Shown: positions 24,875-36,537 of the stretch, piece by piece | How the letters are laid out: the number at the start of each line of letters is the position of its first letter | Numbering within the stretch: position 1 is the stretch's first letter | Origin: Gossypium raimondii | Taxonomy: Eukaryota; Streptophyta; Magnoliopsida; Malvales; Malvaceae | Direction: 5' to 3' | NCBI RefSeq assembly: GCF_025698545.1 | Contig: NC_068569.1 | Span: forward strand, 17,794,001 to 17,858,000 | DNA: 64,000 nt | The notes under the pieces: model-generated | The model's input: the letters and a program-made list of their open reading frames with translations, nothing else | What the model was told of the DNA's origin: nothing | Database searches by the model: none | Translations under genes and position numbers: made by a program

Positions 24875-25359
24875 ATAGTCCTTTGTTACGACTGTTAATG
24901 AATTGCCTTGCTTATCGTGCAAGTTATTAGTCGAGAAGGGTTTCCTTGAGAGGTTTCGTCTTGATTGCTTTGGTGGGGATCTCGGTCAGAAATAACATTT
25001 TTTTTATTATTTTTAAGAGTTGATATTCTGCTTCTAACTAACGAGTAAGAGGTTTAAGTACTAAGTGATCCCATTTGTGATTGATATTAACGAGTAAGAG
25101 GTTTAAGTACCAAATATTACAAGGCCAAGTAGATTGGTGCGATGAGGGTCCTAAGTGATCCCATTTGTGTCTTAAGTACTCCTACTTAACTCTATAGTCC
25201 TTTGTTACGACTGTTAATGAATTGCCTTGGTTATCGTGCAAGTTATTAGTCGAGAAGGGTTTCCTTGAGAGGTTTCGTCTTGATTGCTTTGGTGGGGATC
25301 TCGGTCAGAAATAACATTTTTTTATTATTTTTAAGAGTTGATATTCTGCTTCTAACTAA
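24875..25359 (+). repeat. Near-identical 167-bp direct duplication with spacer
   Basis: The block at 24875-25041 is repeated at 25194-25359 with, by eye, one substitution and one missing base in an A/T run. The offset is 319 bp. The 152-bp spacer itself holds two smaller direct repeats: ACGAGTAAGAGGTTTAAGTA at 25041 and 25090, and CTAAGTGATCCCATTTGTG at 25060 and 25151. The near identity implies a recent duplication. The block has no recognised coding potential. Confidence 0.85.
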
Positions 25360-26833
25360 TTTTTCTTCCATAAAAAATTATACCATCAAATGTTTTTTTT
25401 AAATAAAAATAAAATATTCCATTGATAGGAAAAAAAAAGATTATAAGCAATAAAAAAAATTAAAGCATTTTGCACAATAGGTTAGTAATCCTAAAACAGT
25501 ATAACAACAACCATCAAAGCAAGCATAATCACCTTGATGCGAAAATATTCTTTTTTTCCATGTCTCACTTCTGTGGCAAAAGGAACATCACTGTTAATAT
25601 AAAGCAACAATTATGAAGAGAGCTCAAAGAACAATAAAACGAGCAACCATTGACTCTGCAAAAAGCCCCAGTCGTCACCCTCAGTTGAAGACCACTATCC
25701 AAGAAAACAAACCAGCGAAAAAGTCAATGAAGCAAGCTAGTCAACACTACTCGAAAAGAACCTCCAACAAATTAAGAAAGCAAATATCTAACCCAAGACC
25801 ACAACATCATTATTCCGATCGAGCCTCTTCACATCGAAGAAATGGTGGGTGGCCAGCAAAAAAGGCAAGGTACGACTAGTGAAGGTGGCAACTGGCTGCC
25901 CAACGATACGTGGTCGGCCATTGTGCAAGCTTTAAGAAAATCTCTAGAACGCTCTACAAACTAGATCTATAGTGACGTCTCCCACGGAATCCTAAATGCT
26001 TTTAAATGCTCTTAGAATTAGCACCAAACGACAATGGAAAGCCGATGAAAATGAAAATTGATAGTGGTAAGCTCCGTGCACTCCGACGATTTAGTCAACA
26101 AGAAACAAAAGTTGAGGATGCGTTTGAACGTCAAAATTGGTGGGTTTGAAGAGACGATGAAATTGATTGAATTGCGAATTGGACTAAAAGATGAGTTGAA
26201 TCATTTTTTTATTTTTTAAACTCAAATATAAACATTTAAACTCATCAATTTAAATTTATTTTTAAAATTTTGAATTTAAACTAAAATATTTAATATTAAT
26301 TAAAATTAAAAGAACCCAATTAAAGTTTAATTAAAAAAACACATGATTGAAACTAAATTTAAATTTTTTTAGCTCAAATCAAATAACTTAGTAGCAATCC
26401 ACTGACATCGATAGAAGAAAGGTAAAGATGGCATGCAACCGTTTAACAGGTGAATGCATAATCTGATCAGAAAAGAAGTTTTAAATACTAGCTACATATA
26501 TTCTGGTAAGAAGGAAAACGAGAACCAAAATACGACAAACAAAGTTGTTGTCTCCAAACTACATTCTGAGCTTCAAAACATTGATGCATTGTCCTAATCA
26601 ATATTCCATACCAACACTCAACTGCAAAGCACGAAACACGCAAATATTGCTCTGCCCCCTAATATCCCTACGCATTTATCTTCACTTCTAATCACTACCA
26701 TAATTATCCTAAACAATAAAACATTGAATAGGAGCAGCAGATGTATAACGATGGAAAATAGTGACGAGTAATATGTTGGGGTTCTTAATTTCATTAATCA
26801 GCGCAATTTAAAAAACTTCCGAACAAAAAGTCA
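25360..26833. other. Intergenic, no supported gene
   Basis: A basic 88-residue plus-strand frame (25613-25879) is rich in K, R, S and Q and matches no domain I know; the block about 25,480-26,150 is compositionally distinct and may be an old transposon. The part close to 26,834 is likely the 3'UTR of the minus-strand gene that follows. Confidence 0.4.
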
Positions 26834-27320
26834 CTATGAGTGAAGAAACGGCACCGGAAGAGGCGGCGGCTTTTGTACGGTGTCCTTAATCTTTTCAATT
26901 GTGGGTGGTTCACATGGACAAGCCATTGCTACGAACCTTGGAACCTCATCCCCTGGCATTAAAACCGGTAGGCTTTGCCCTACAATTTTTGGCCTTGCCG
27001 CCTTTTCATACTTTATGCCATTAGCCATAACCAAAACAATTACGATATACAATAAAAAGATAAGAGAGGAAAATACAAACCTTGAGAAGGGGTGCAGGTC
27101 CAACTACGGGTGCGTGATTTACATCTGGTCGAGTATCGTCGTTGTCATCGTGGTCGTGACCGGAAGATTGGAGGATAAGGGCACGAAGCTTGTCCCAGTT
27201 GACGCAACCGATAACAAACCCGCTTATGCAAAACAATAAGATCAAAAGGAAGGCGAAGCCTAGTGGGAACCCTATAGTCAATGGCCTAGTTGACGATAAC
27301 ATTTCTTCATTCTTCATCAT
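26834..27320 (-). CDS. Small single-pass membrane protein, AT5G65660-like (proline-containing)
   Basis: Two exons on the minus strand: 27320-27081 (80 codons, donor AAG|GTTTGT) and about 27010-26834 (59 codons), giving about 138 residues. The acceptor is either TAAAG at 27011 or AAAAG at 27002; both keep frame and leave a 70-79-nt intron. The N-terminus carries IGFPLGFAFLLILLFCISGF (residues 16-35), a single transmembrane segment. An acidic, histidine-rich linker (HDHDDNDD) follows. The second exon has the family signature SLPVLMPGDEVPRF..A..CPCEPP and a proline-rich tail. This resembles the small plant family annotated as hydroxyproline-rich glycoprotein family protein (Arabidopsis AT5G65660), although true HRGP Ser-Hyp repeats are absent. 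Molecular function is unknown. It lies between the IAA9-type and bHLH93-type genes, as in Arabidopsis. Confidence 0.85.
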
Positions 27321-27403
27321 TCTTGTTCTTGTATAAAAAATGATACGTACAAAGGCAACATAGGTAAAGCTAGGTGGTGCAAGATATAGTAGCCGTAGAC
27401 AGT

Positions 27404-27412
27404 GATATATAG
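27404..27412 (-). promoter_or_regulatory. TATA box candidate for the AT5G65660-like gene
   Basis: Minus-strand CTATATATC about 85 bases upstream of the start codon, leaving a leader of roughly 50-60 bases. Next to it lies a T-run (A-run on the minus strand) common in plant promoters. Confidence 0.45.
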
Positions 27413-30057
27413 TTTTTTTTTTTTTTGAATGGGTGAGTTGGATTAAAATTGATAAAGAGTTTTGATGGGGTTGCTGGGTGTTGGGGAAGTAGCAATTTCA
27501 TCCAGTAATATGAATTACCCAGTTCTTAGAATTCTTGAATCTCTATAGTGTTTTCAGTGAAAATATACTTAATTTTTACTTAAAACAAAAAAGACTTGTT
27601 ATACCTCTCTTCGTTCATTGGATTAATTTGTAAATGTTACGATTCGACTATCAAATCATGCAATTTAACTCGAATTTAATCCGAAATTGATTGTTGACTT
27701 TAGTTTTAGCATCACATGTCAAACAGTTATGAGTTTAGACGTAATTATATCCGCTGTGTTTCTGGAAACAAAATGAAGATGCTTTAGCCCCACCATTTTT
27801 AATACCTACAAATTAATAAACTCCAGGAGTCCCATTATTACCTGGATTTTTACGCATTTCTCTCAAACTTATTGTCACCTTTTTCAATCCCATTCATTCT
27901 TCTTAAGTAATCATAGCCTTTCAGTGTACTTATAATCTTACAGATCATTTCAGTTTCATCATCATCATATATATATATATATATATGGGTGCTCTACAGC
28001 TCCAAAAAGCACTTCATAAATTGATCTCGTTGACTTTTATTCCTATTAAAGCAATGACTACAGATATGAAATTTCGGTCCTCGTATTCCTCTATATGCAT
28101 TCAACTTTTTTTTATACTATAATCTTCGTATCAACCTGTATATAAAGACGAAGTTCAGGCCTTGAGGGTGGCTGCACCAGTCCTGGCGGAGACATTTAAA
28201 TGTAAATTATAATATGTTATTTTGATTTCAAACTTCCCAGATGAAGATGGAATTTACATAACGTTTAGTGATAATATATAAAATAGAGCTTCGAAGTTGA
28301 TCCCTTTGTTCCTTAATTGTAAACATATGTAGGTGGTATAGTCTTTTTCATTGCCTAATTACCAACCAATTCAGCTGCTTCTACATTAATTCCACTCTCA
28401 TCCCAAAGTGGAATGTGCAATCATTCAATGTCCCTCTCTTATTTCTTCTCTCTCTCTCTCCATATATATAACATCCGTTTTCATGTTATAATCTTAAATT
28501 TGGATCCAAGAATATTTGTGAATTGAGCGGACCCAAACTATAGTTCAATTTAAAAAAAAAAAAATCCAAACCCAACCTCCAATAACCATTTCACTAATCA
28601 CAAACAATAATTCTATGCTAATATTTATTAAATTTAAACAAATTATTAAAAACTATTTAATTTAATTTGGATTCGAGTACAAATCTAGTGTGGAGAGAGA
28701 TATGGAAAACAGGTTCTGTTAAATGACCAACAGTTGTCTGAAATGGAGTAAAGGCAAAGTAATTATTTTGCAGGTAAGAAATAAAGAATGTCATGAATGC
28801 CTCCGCAATAAATTTATGCCAAATATAGCAATTTTAACATAAAAGATTTAGTGGAATGCAAACTTTTCTCTGTCACGGTTTTCAAGTTTAGCAACTTCCT
28901 TCATCGATCTAGTCTTTACTTTAAAAAGGTTTAATGTACTATCAACCAGTTTATTATTGTATTATTATCAATTTATGCAGATTTAATCACTCCCTTGCTC
29001 AAACTTAATTAGTCCCTCTATTTTCCAACGGTTCACTTTCAATATTTTCGTTCAATTTTTCATCAGTTTTATTAAAATAGGTATAATCACAATTTTAGCC
29101 ATCCAATTTTACATTTTCTGAAATCAAACTATAAAAGTTGTTATTATACCCAATTTGGACTGAAAATGAACAATTCAAAAAAAGTAGAATGCCCAATTTT
29201 GAGCTAGCATAATTTTTATTTTTATTTTAATATTAAATGATCGAGTATCAATTTTAATAATGATGTGACATGTTATTATTTACATGAAACTTATAAATCA
29301 ACAATTCTCTTACTCATTTTCTTTTAGTCTGGATATTTGAAATAATTGAACTAAAGTAGGTGGAATGATTCAAAATCAACAGTGAGTAGAGGTAGATTGT
29401 AGCATAGTTAGAGCAATCATAAAATTGATTTATTCAATACAAAATATAGATGGATTAAAATTAAAGTAAAATTGACTTTACCAACAAGTGATGAGTGAAA
29501 TGGTAATGTAAATTGTATTCTCAAGAGAAGATATAAGTTTAAATCTTGAATACTACATTATTAGGATAGCAACCACGAACACTGAATATGGACCATAAAA
29601 TAAACCTTAAGAATAAAAATAAATAAAAATCCGCAACACCTCGTACTGGAGCAAGTAAGGCTCAATGTGAATCTAATAATGAAGGATCAAGGACAGTATA
29701 CAACAGAGGAAAGCAAACACCACCATCACCTTTCCCATCTCAATCAAACAAACGACATGCATGGTTAGCGGTTCAATATTCGACCCATAAACAACATACA
29801 AGTGATAGTTCATCAATCACTCACTAGCAGGTCCATCCAAAACGAAAGCGCTAAATTAGGCTAACATGAAATAATGGATGCCCCCAAGCTTTGGAACAGA
29901 GCTCTAAACAATGTACTTACCGTACTTCCAAATTTTAGTGCTCCATCATCACTCGGCTTCAGCTACCTCCACTACACTACTCCTTGGTAGAAAAAGGCAT
30001 TTAATAAAAAAATGTAACTTTTTGAGAGACTAAATAATAAATACCCCTATTTTTGAG
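27413..30057. other. Intergenic, no gene seen
   Basis: AT-rich DNA with an AT dinucleotide tract at about 27967-27986 and a CT tract near 28448-28460. No coding exon, tRNA or transposon terminus was identified. In Arabidopsis AT5G65650 would fall between the flanking genes; no frame resembling a conserved protein is visible here. Confidence 0.4.
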
Positions 30058-30065
30058 GCTTTGAT

Positions 30066-31287
30066 TAGGGGTGAGCATTCGATCGAATCGAATCGAAAAT
30101 TTTTGAGTTAATCGAGTTTTCGAATCTCATTTTATCATCCTAACTTTATTTGAAGTTTTCTCGAATCGAGTCGAGTGAGATGGAATTCGAATCGAATCGA
30201 ATCGAATCGAATATATTTGTTCGAGTTAAATTTTAAAAAATAATTTTGGGTCCTTGTAAACATTGTCACCCATCGTAATAAAATTTTTCAACCTTAATCA
30301 AAATTTTTATTAACTTTCTTCACTTCATAATTTATTTATTAATTTTTATATATTGATTAGCTTCTTTGCTTGCTTAGTTGTTTCAATTATCTTGATTCTT
30401 GTCATCATGCATTTTAGAATTAAAAATATATTAAATGTAAAAATATGATTTTAATAAAAGTTATTTTAAAAATAAAATGTGAAATTGATACCAATGTAAA
30501 ATTTTAACTTGAATATTTTATGGCATAATTAATAATTCAATTTTAATATAAATATTCAATATGACTAAATAATTTAATAATATAAATAATATAAAATGTG
30601 AAATTTAATTTAATAATATAAATAGTAGATATAAATAAAATTATTACTATTTATGTTTAGTGCTTTATTTTGGATAATTTTGATTTTTTATTTAAGAGTA
30701 AAGGGTGAGAAGTAAAAGTTTAGGGGAAAAATAAAAAGTTTTGGAGAATAAAAGTTTGAGGGAAAGTAAATAGTTTGGAGGGAAAATATTAAAAAAAAAT
30801 TGGAGGGGGGAGGGTTTGGGATAGATGGGAGGTGGGATGGGAAGGGAATAAAAGTTTTAGGGGAAAAGTGGGAGGAAGTAAAAATTTTGGGGGAAAATAA
30901 AATGTTTTGAGGGTTTTTGGGAGTAAAATTTTGAGAAAAAATAAATGGGAGAGTAAAATTTTGGTGGGAAATGGATTTTGCGTAGATTGAGGGGTTGGGA
31001 GGGGAGGGGAATAAAAGTTTTGAGTGGAAAGTAGGAAGGAGTAAAAGTTTTAAGGGAAAAGTAAAAAGGTATGGGAGTTTGGGCTAAAAATGTAAAATAT
31101 TATAGTTTGATATTCGAATTATTCGAATTATTCGAGTTATTTGAATTCGAAAACTCAACTCGATTCGAACTCGAAATTCGAAAAAAAATTCGAGTTGATT
31201 CGAATAACTCGATTAACTCGAATAACTCGATTCGTTTAACTCGAAATTCGAATTTTTTCGAGTCGAATCGAGTTTTGCTCACCCCTA
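30066..31287. mobile_element. hAT-type non-autonomous element with TCGAA-rich arms
   Basis: Left end TAGGGGTGAGCA (30066-30077) and right end TGCTCACCCCTA (ending 31287) are perfect 12-bp inverted repeats. Flanking octamers GCTTTGAT (30058-30065) and ACTTTAAT (31288-31295) match at six of eight positions, both differences being G-to-A, as expected of an old 8-bp hAT duplication. Inside the termini both arms consist of degenerate GAATC/TCGAA-type short repeats (30080-30225 and 31100-31275), and the region 30690-31080 is almost purely purine on the plus strand with repeated GGGAAAA(T/G)(A/T)AA-like phrases. Frames inside encode only FELFELFE-type low-complexity peptides. No transposase. Confidence 0.75.
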
Positions 31288-32192
31288 ACTTTAATAAACA
31301 GTAGTAATTATTAGAGGGTATTCTAAAAGCATAAAGAAATATCCTTAAGTCCCTTTTTCGGCACGTGAAATTGAAACCTCCTCATTCATTCTTGTTTTCT
31401 TCTTCCCACGAAATAACTCAGCACCTTCTACCTGCTGTACGTGGGATTTCATTATTGTGCCTTTCCGCAAAGTGATGACTTCATTAAGAATCTGTATACA
31501 CCATGAATGGAATTTAATAGTTGGTACAGAAGGCCTGTAAATTTTGTTTGCATCTATAAATAAATATGTGTATATATTATATTTGATGGGTTTGGCTCAC
31601 ATTCCCAGATAGAATTGCTTGCAAGAAAATCTGCAGAGCTTCATTATTTCAAACTCAATGATTTTCGATTTTTTGGAACTCTATTTCTTGTCATTTATCA
31701 CCATATGTCAACACCATTCTGCCATGTAATAATGACAACAATTTTTTTTTTTAAAACCAATAACCATTAAAAGTCAACTTTTGTGTATGCAGAGCTGTCT
31801 CCTGCATGAAGAAACCATGGGTTGGAGACATCTGCAACTGAACCCTAAAAAGCATTATGATAATTGTCGGAGTTCTCCAATTCATGGGATTTGCAGAACA
31901 GACCACTCTCTTGGACTTGTTCATGTTGCTTCTGTTTTTACATCAATGCTGAATTTTATTTTTATATATTTTTTGGAAGGCCAAAACATTACTAACAAAC
32001 ACACCGAAGAGAAGAATTTAGTAATAAAGAATTTTGCATTAATAAACAACTCCAGTTTAAGAGGGCAAAATTTATTAACAATCCAATCAATTCAAAAGCT
32101 CATTTTAGAAATAAAACAGAGAATTTAGAACCCAAAAATAATAATAATAATCACTAGAAAACTGCTTCTTTTGTAGTCATTCAGTTTTGTTC

Positions 32193-33489
32193 CTACAAAC
32201 ATCTTCCTGCATATCCAGCATTTCTAAACAACGTTTGCTTTATGTCTTCAGAACTTATCAATGTTCTCTGTTCCAAGTCCTGCAATGATGACCAAAATGT
32301 CTGTAAGATTATTGCAAGTCAAAAGCAGAGACAATCAACAATTTCTGTCTGACGTTTTGGTTACCTCTGCGCAAGAAGCTTGCATTGCAAAATCATTGAA
32401 ACAGCTAATAACACATTGTTGAATATCAAGGCCTAATGCTTCCAACGTCGTTAGTGTCGACAACAACAATCCTGGTTTCCCCGTGCAACAAATCTCAATC
32501 CTCGTATCCACATTTCTCCTTTCCACTTCGAACTGCAAGAACCAGTTTAACAATGGAATTTATTTTTAGTTCATGGTATTTTTGAAATTATATACACCTA
32601 TAAGAATGTTGCAGCAGAATCAGAACATACCTTTGGTGTCTTTCTCACCAAGATTTCATTTGGTTTTACATCTTTGAAAATGTGAGACATGTTTAACTCA
32701 TTTGGACCTGCTTCCATTTCTTGCTGCAAACTCTTGATCCTCTCAAGGAGCTCCTTTGTGTAATCTATGGTATCTACAAGTATGGATGTCCTATCCATCT
32801 GTTAAATAAACAAAAACCCAGATTAGTCCTCTGTAAGAACTAGCATTTTGGCACTAAAAAACTGTCAATCTCCTTGATTTTTTTTTTACCTTGCTTATCT
32901 TAGGAACAATTGATCGTAACATCGAAAGGCGGTCATTTAGCCGCTTTCGTCTCCTTCTCTCGGCCATTAGATTCTTCGATGGCTGACCCTTTAATCTCTT
33001 GGCTCGATTGTTGCGGTCTACACTGCAGCTCCCAACGTTGAAAACCGGTGCTTCGGGTGATCTAATAGGCTCTACTTTGCAAGCGGGTGCTTGTGGATCC
33101 AACATGTTGATTTCATCTACAAGGGTCCCCCATTCTTCTTCCTCCACCATATTCATCCAGTGACGATGATCGTCTTGAACCGGGAACGGCAGTGTATCGA
33201 ACGTGTTACTCGATGTATCAGTCACTTGTGGCGCTGCAGAGAATTCATCGCCAAATGGTCCGTAGGCTTCATCGAAGTTGAAACTCAAATCTTGCTCCAA
33301 TGGCAGTGAGAAATCTTGGCAGAAAGACTGAGGAAGAAAACCGGCAGCTGCTGAAGCATCATCAAAGCAATCGAAGTTGAAGCCATTAGAGAAAATGTCA
33401 TTCATTTGTGGTGGGACTGTGTCCCAGTTGTCTCTTCTCAGAGCCAATAATTCCTGTAAGAAACTTTGTTCATTAATATCCAGCTCCAT
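32193..33489 (-). CDS. bHLH93: bHLH transcription factor, bHLH93-type (ICE1/SCREAM-related clade)
   Basis: Four exons on the minus strand: 33489-32890, 32798-32631, 32532-32365, 32279-32193; all introns GT-AG and in phase 0, giving 340 residues. The N-terminus [19 protein letters not shown] is characteristic of bHLH93/bHLH61, followed by an acidic, probably activating region. The bHLH domain spans about 172-222: basic region [17 protein letters not shown] keeps the Glu and Arg that contact E-box DNA but has Asn at the usual His position, as in the ICE1/SCRM-related clade. Helix 2 starts [20 protein letters not shown] at residue 201, exactly at an intron. The C-terminus (about 257-340) looks like the ACT-like dimerisation domain and ends NAGYAGRCL. 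Arabidopsis bHLH93 is reported to act in flowering under non-inductive days; a similar nuclear regulatory role is inferred. Confidence 0.93.
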
Positions 33490-33580
33490 CTCTCTGTATA
33501 TATATTTCTTTTTCCTTTTCCTTTAGTTTCTCTTGTGTTTTCTCTATGGGGTGAATGGCTTGAGAAAATCCAAGTCTCAC

Positions 33581-33590
33581 AATTTATAGC
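33581..33590 (-). promoter_or_regulatory. TATA box of the bHLH93-type gene
   Basis: Minus-strand GCTATAAATT about 92 bases upstream of the start codon; a start site about 30 bases downstream would leave a leader of about 60 bases. The leader is rich in A/G on the minus strand. Confidence 0.5.
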
Positions 33591-36058
33591 TACAAACACA
33601 TTAGAAGTGGGAGTATAGTTGATAATAAAATATTGAATATATGATTATTGTATGAAACTAAATCGTATTTATTATTAGTCTTTTAAGAAGCCTAAGATTG
33701 AGATGGAATCTGCTTTGGCCTTTTCCTCTCGCAGCTGGCAGCTTCTCCACTGCAATATATTGTATTTTAAGCACTTTCAAATCACTATTTATCGCTTAAT
33801 TGGTTGGATATATATTTTCTAAAATTAGTACAGAAAAATAAAATTGGTTTTGGAATAATCCAAGAGCCTTGTACCAAAAATTAAGGTTTGAAAAGAAAAG
33901 AGTCCAATTGATGGAGGGGTCACTTTCAAAGAGGGATGATTTCAAGTCTTTTTCACCGAAATCTCTCCAATTATTGTTTTTATGAAACACATAATATATT
34001 AATTCAAGTATAAATTCCACTCAAAACTTTGACCTGCATATATTTATTTAAGTTAATTATTAAAATACTTTCTTAGTTACAAATTAAGTTTAATTAAATG
34101 TGTATCCCTGTTAAAATTTATTTTTTCATTCCAATAAAAATTTTATTAGCAATAAAACCCATTTCATTGTACTCGCTGAGCTCCAGTCTCTGATATGCAC
34201 AGAAAAGAATGCTGAAACGGGGTCCCATTTCTTTCCGCCTCTACAATTGTTGGGGTTACCTCAGCTCAAATTTTCATACTTCATAATTAGTTGGTAGGGC
34301 CTCATTCTTTTGTTGTTTCCTAATCTTTTCCTAATCACTCATTTTGGAATTATTATCCCCCATTTTGTTATATAACTTAGCTTTAATTGCTATGCCTACA
34401 CATCTATCATATTTCTCATTTTCCAAAAAGGAATGGTGGCATCTTATCCCATTCTCACCTCACTTGCCTTAACTAAACACTAGTATTTTCTATAAAAAAT
34501 TACATGATTAAGAACCCGACCAATGTAGAGTCTACAGGTGATAAAGGGATTGTTTTGGCACATTCATATGGCATGAACATGTACACTCACTCTATACTCC
34601 ACAGTCTACACTCATTTTATTATGTCCGCTGCTCTTTTTTCTTCTATAATTTAGGCTCATCTGTCTGGTCTACCAGGATTGGCTTTACTTGAATGTGGCA
34701 TTTATATGCTTGTCCCCTTCCTAATTCTATCGTTGTTATTTGGATTTTTCTTTTTTCTTTTTTATAATATCCTGTTTGTATTTCGATTGAAACATCGAAC
34801 AAAATTATAAAAATAAATTGCGTTAAATATATTCATTATTATCACTTTTTACTTATCTATTAATGGTGCCAGTTTTTATTTTTTTTAGGAAGCTGTCAAG
34901 TGAAGGAACTTGATGTTTGACTCTGCAGGCTTCACTTAATAACATGATGGCAGAAAATCACGAACTGCAGGTTTTTATTGGAACTTAAAGGCGAGGCAAA
35001 AAAAAACCCATAAGTAAATGTGTATATATATGTAAATTATAAAATAACAATGTATTTGGCAAAGCTAGAACACCTCTTTGTTTTTTCCAAACCTGAGGCT
35101 GAGGCTATATGAAATTGCAATATTTTATTATGTTTGTAGTAAGTTGGTAGGGTTTTATTTAAAGTTCCGATGCTTCTTCTTCTTTATACTGCCAAGTCAA
35201 AACCCTTTTTTTCCCTTGCACATGAAATGAATCTATGTGCTGTATTTTTTTTTTTTTGTGATAAGTGAAAATTTAAGATCCATAAATAGGGGAAAGTAAA
35301 AAATTCCTTAAGGTAATTGAAATAAAATTATTAAAATTTAAGAGAGAAAACCAAAAAAAAATGTTAAAAGGATTTAAATTTGTTTTTGAAAGATGAAAAA
35401 GAATATTATTTTCATTAATCAAAATGTTAAAAAACTTAAATTGCATAATTAATTATTAATGAGGGTTAGAATTGAAATTATTCCAATTAACCACAAATGC
35501 TTCACTCTATTCATTAACTCGCCCATCTAAATATATAAATCAATCGAACCCCATTCTGGATCCTTGACAAGATGACGTAAACCCCACAAGAACAAGATGG
35601 GGTAACTGTAATTATACCTAATTATAATCATAGAAAAACAGTAATTCTCATCAAATCATTAGAGGTAGTTAACAATTATTGCTATTATATTACTGTTTTG
35701 TAAGATAAGATATAGTAAGAGGTTAGTCGTTGAAGGATAAAGTTTGTACGAATTATTTAGGGTTGCACAAATTAATATATCCATATGCTTTGCATGAACT
35801 GTACGAAACATTGTTGTTCCCAATTTACGAAAAAGGACAAACTCTGAATCCTATATCATATGATAACCGAGGTTATTATTGCGATGATATAAGAAGATGT
35901 TTGGCAAATTAAGGATAGCAATGGAAATAACGTCTGTGTCAGTTGAGTTAAGATTCACTCATAGTTTTAAATATTTAATAGTAAAGAAAGGTGCTGGAAA
36001 CGTTTAAGTTTATAGGTTAAATTTATTTTGATAAATTGTTCAAATGTATTTCAATTTA

Positions 36059-36537
36059 GGGTAAATTACACCTAAGGTTACTAAATTATTAATAAGTTTA
36101 CGTTTTGGTCACTCAATTTCTATAAGTTACAAAGCAATCATTGAACTATTCAAATTTTTTCATTTAAGTCATTGGACTAGGGCTATTAAGTTTGACTAGA
36201 GAGCTCCAAGTGATGATTTGATGATCGGCACAGTGGATCAATACCCATCGACAAGGAGAAGAAGAACATAAATTAGATAGATCCAAGTCAATGTCGAAGA
36301 TCGAAGAAGAAAATTGTTTGAATTTTGGTTCACAGATTCGTGACGTTTAAAGTGGTTTTACGAAAAAAAATTGAACTGTAGAAGAGAATATGAGAAGGAG
36401 AGCTTTTGATTGGTGTAGATGGTGTGACTTAAGTGAAAATTTTTGAATATTTAAATGACCATTTTATAATTTTTTGAAGTTAAGTGATGAAAACATGTAC
36501 CAATAATTGGAGGGAGTAAAAATGTTTTTTACTTTCC
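36059..36537. repeat. Degraded foldback repeat with GGGTAAATTACACC terminus
   Basis: The left end GGGTAAATTACACCTAAGG matches the termini of the MULEs at 22222 and 51902. Its inner arm (ATTCAAATTTTTTCATTTAA) pairs with ATTCAAAAATTTTCACTTAA on the reverse strand of the right part (about 36430). The right terminus is eroded and no 9-bp duplication is detectable. Right of the end, AATAATTGGAGGGAG occurs twice (36502-36516 and 36595-36609). Confidence 0.5.

Noticed and set aside
24875..25359. CRISPR-like repeat-spacer pattern
   Set aside because: Only two copies of a 167-bp unit in a plant nuclear sequence; a duplication, not an array.
25613..25879. Basic 88-residue plus-strand frame
   Set aside because: Low-complexity K/R/Q/S content and no recognised family; probably a chance frame in old transposon DNA.
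31071..31304. Open frame with FELFELFE and NNSINSNNS repeats, and its antisense frame
   Set aside because: It is a translation of the TCGAA-type repeat arm of the hAT element; no start context, domain or exon structure.
32854..32889. Extension [11 protein letters not shown] after exon 1 of the bHLH gene
   Set aside because: This is intron read-through; the donor GTAAAA follows codon 200 and the next exon restores the second helix.
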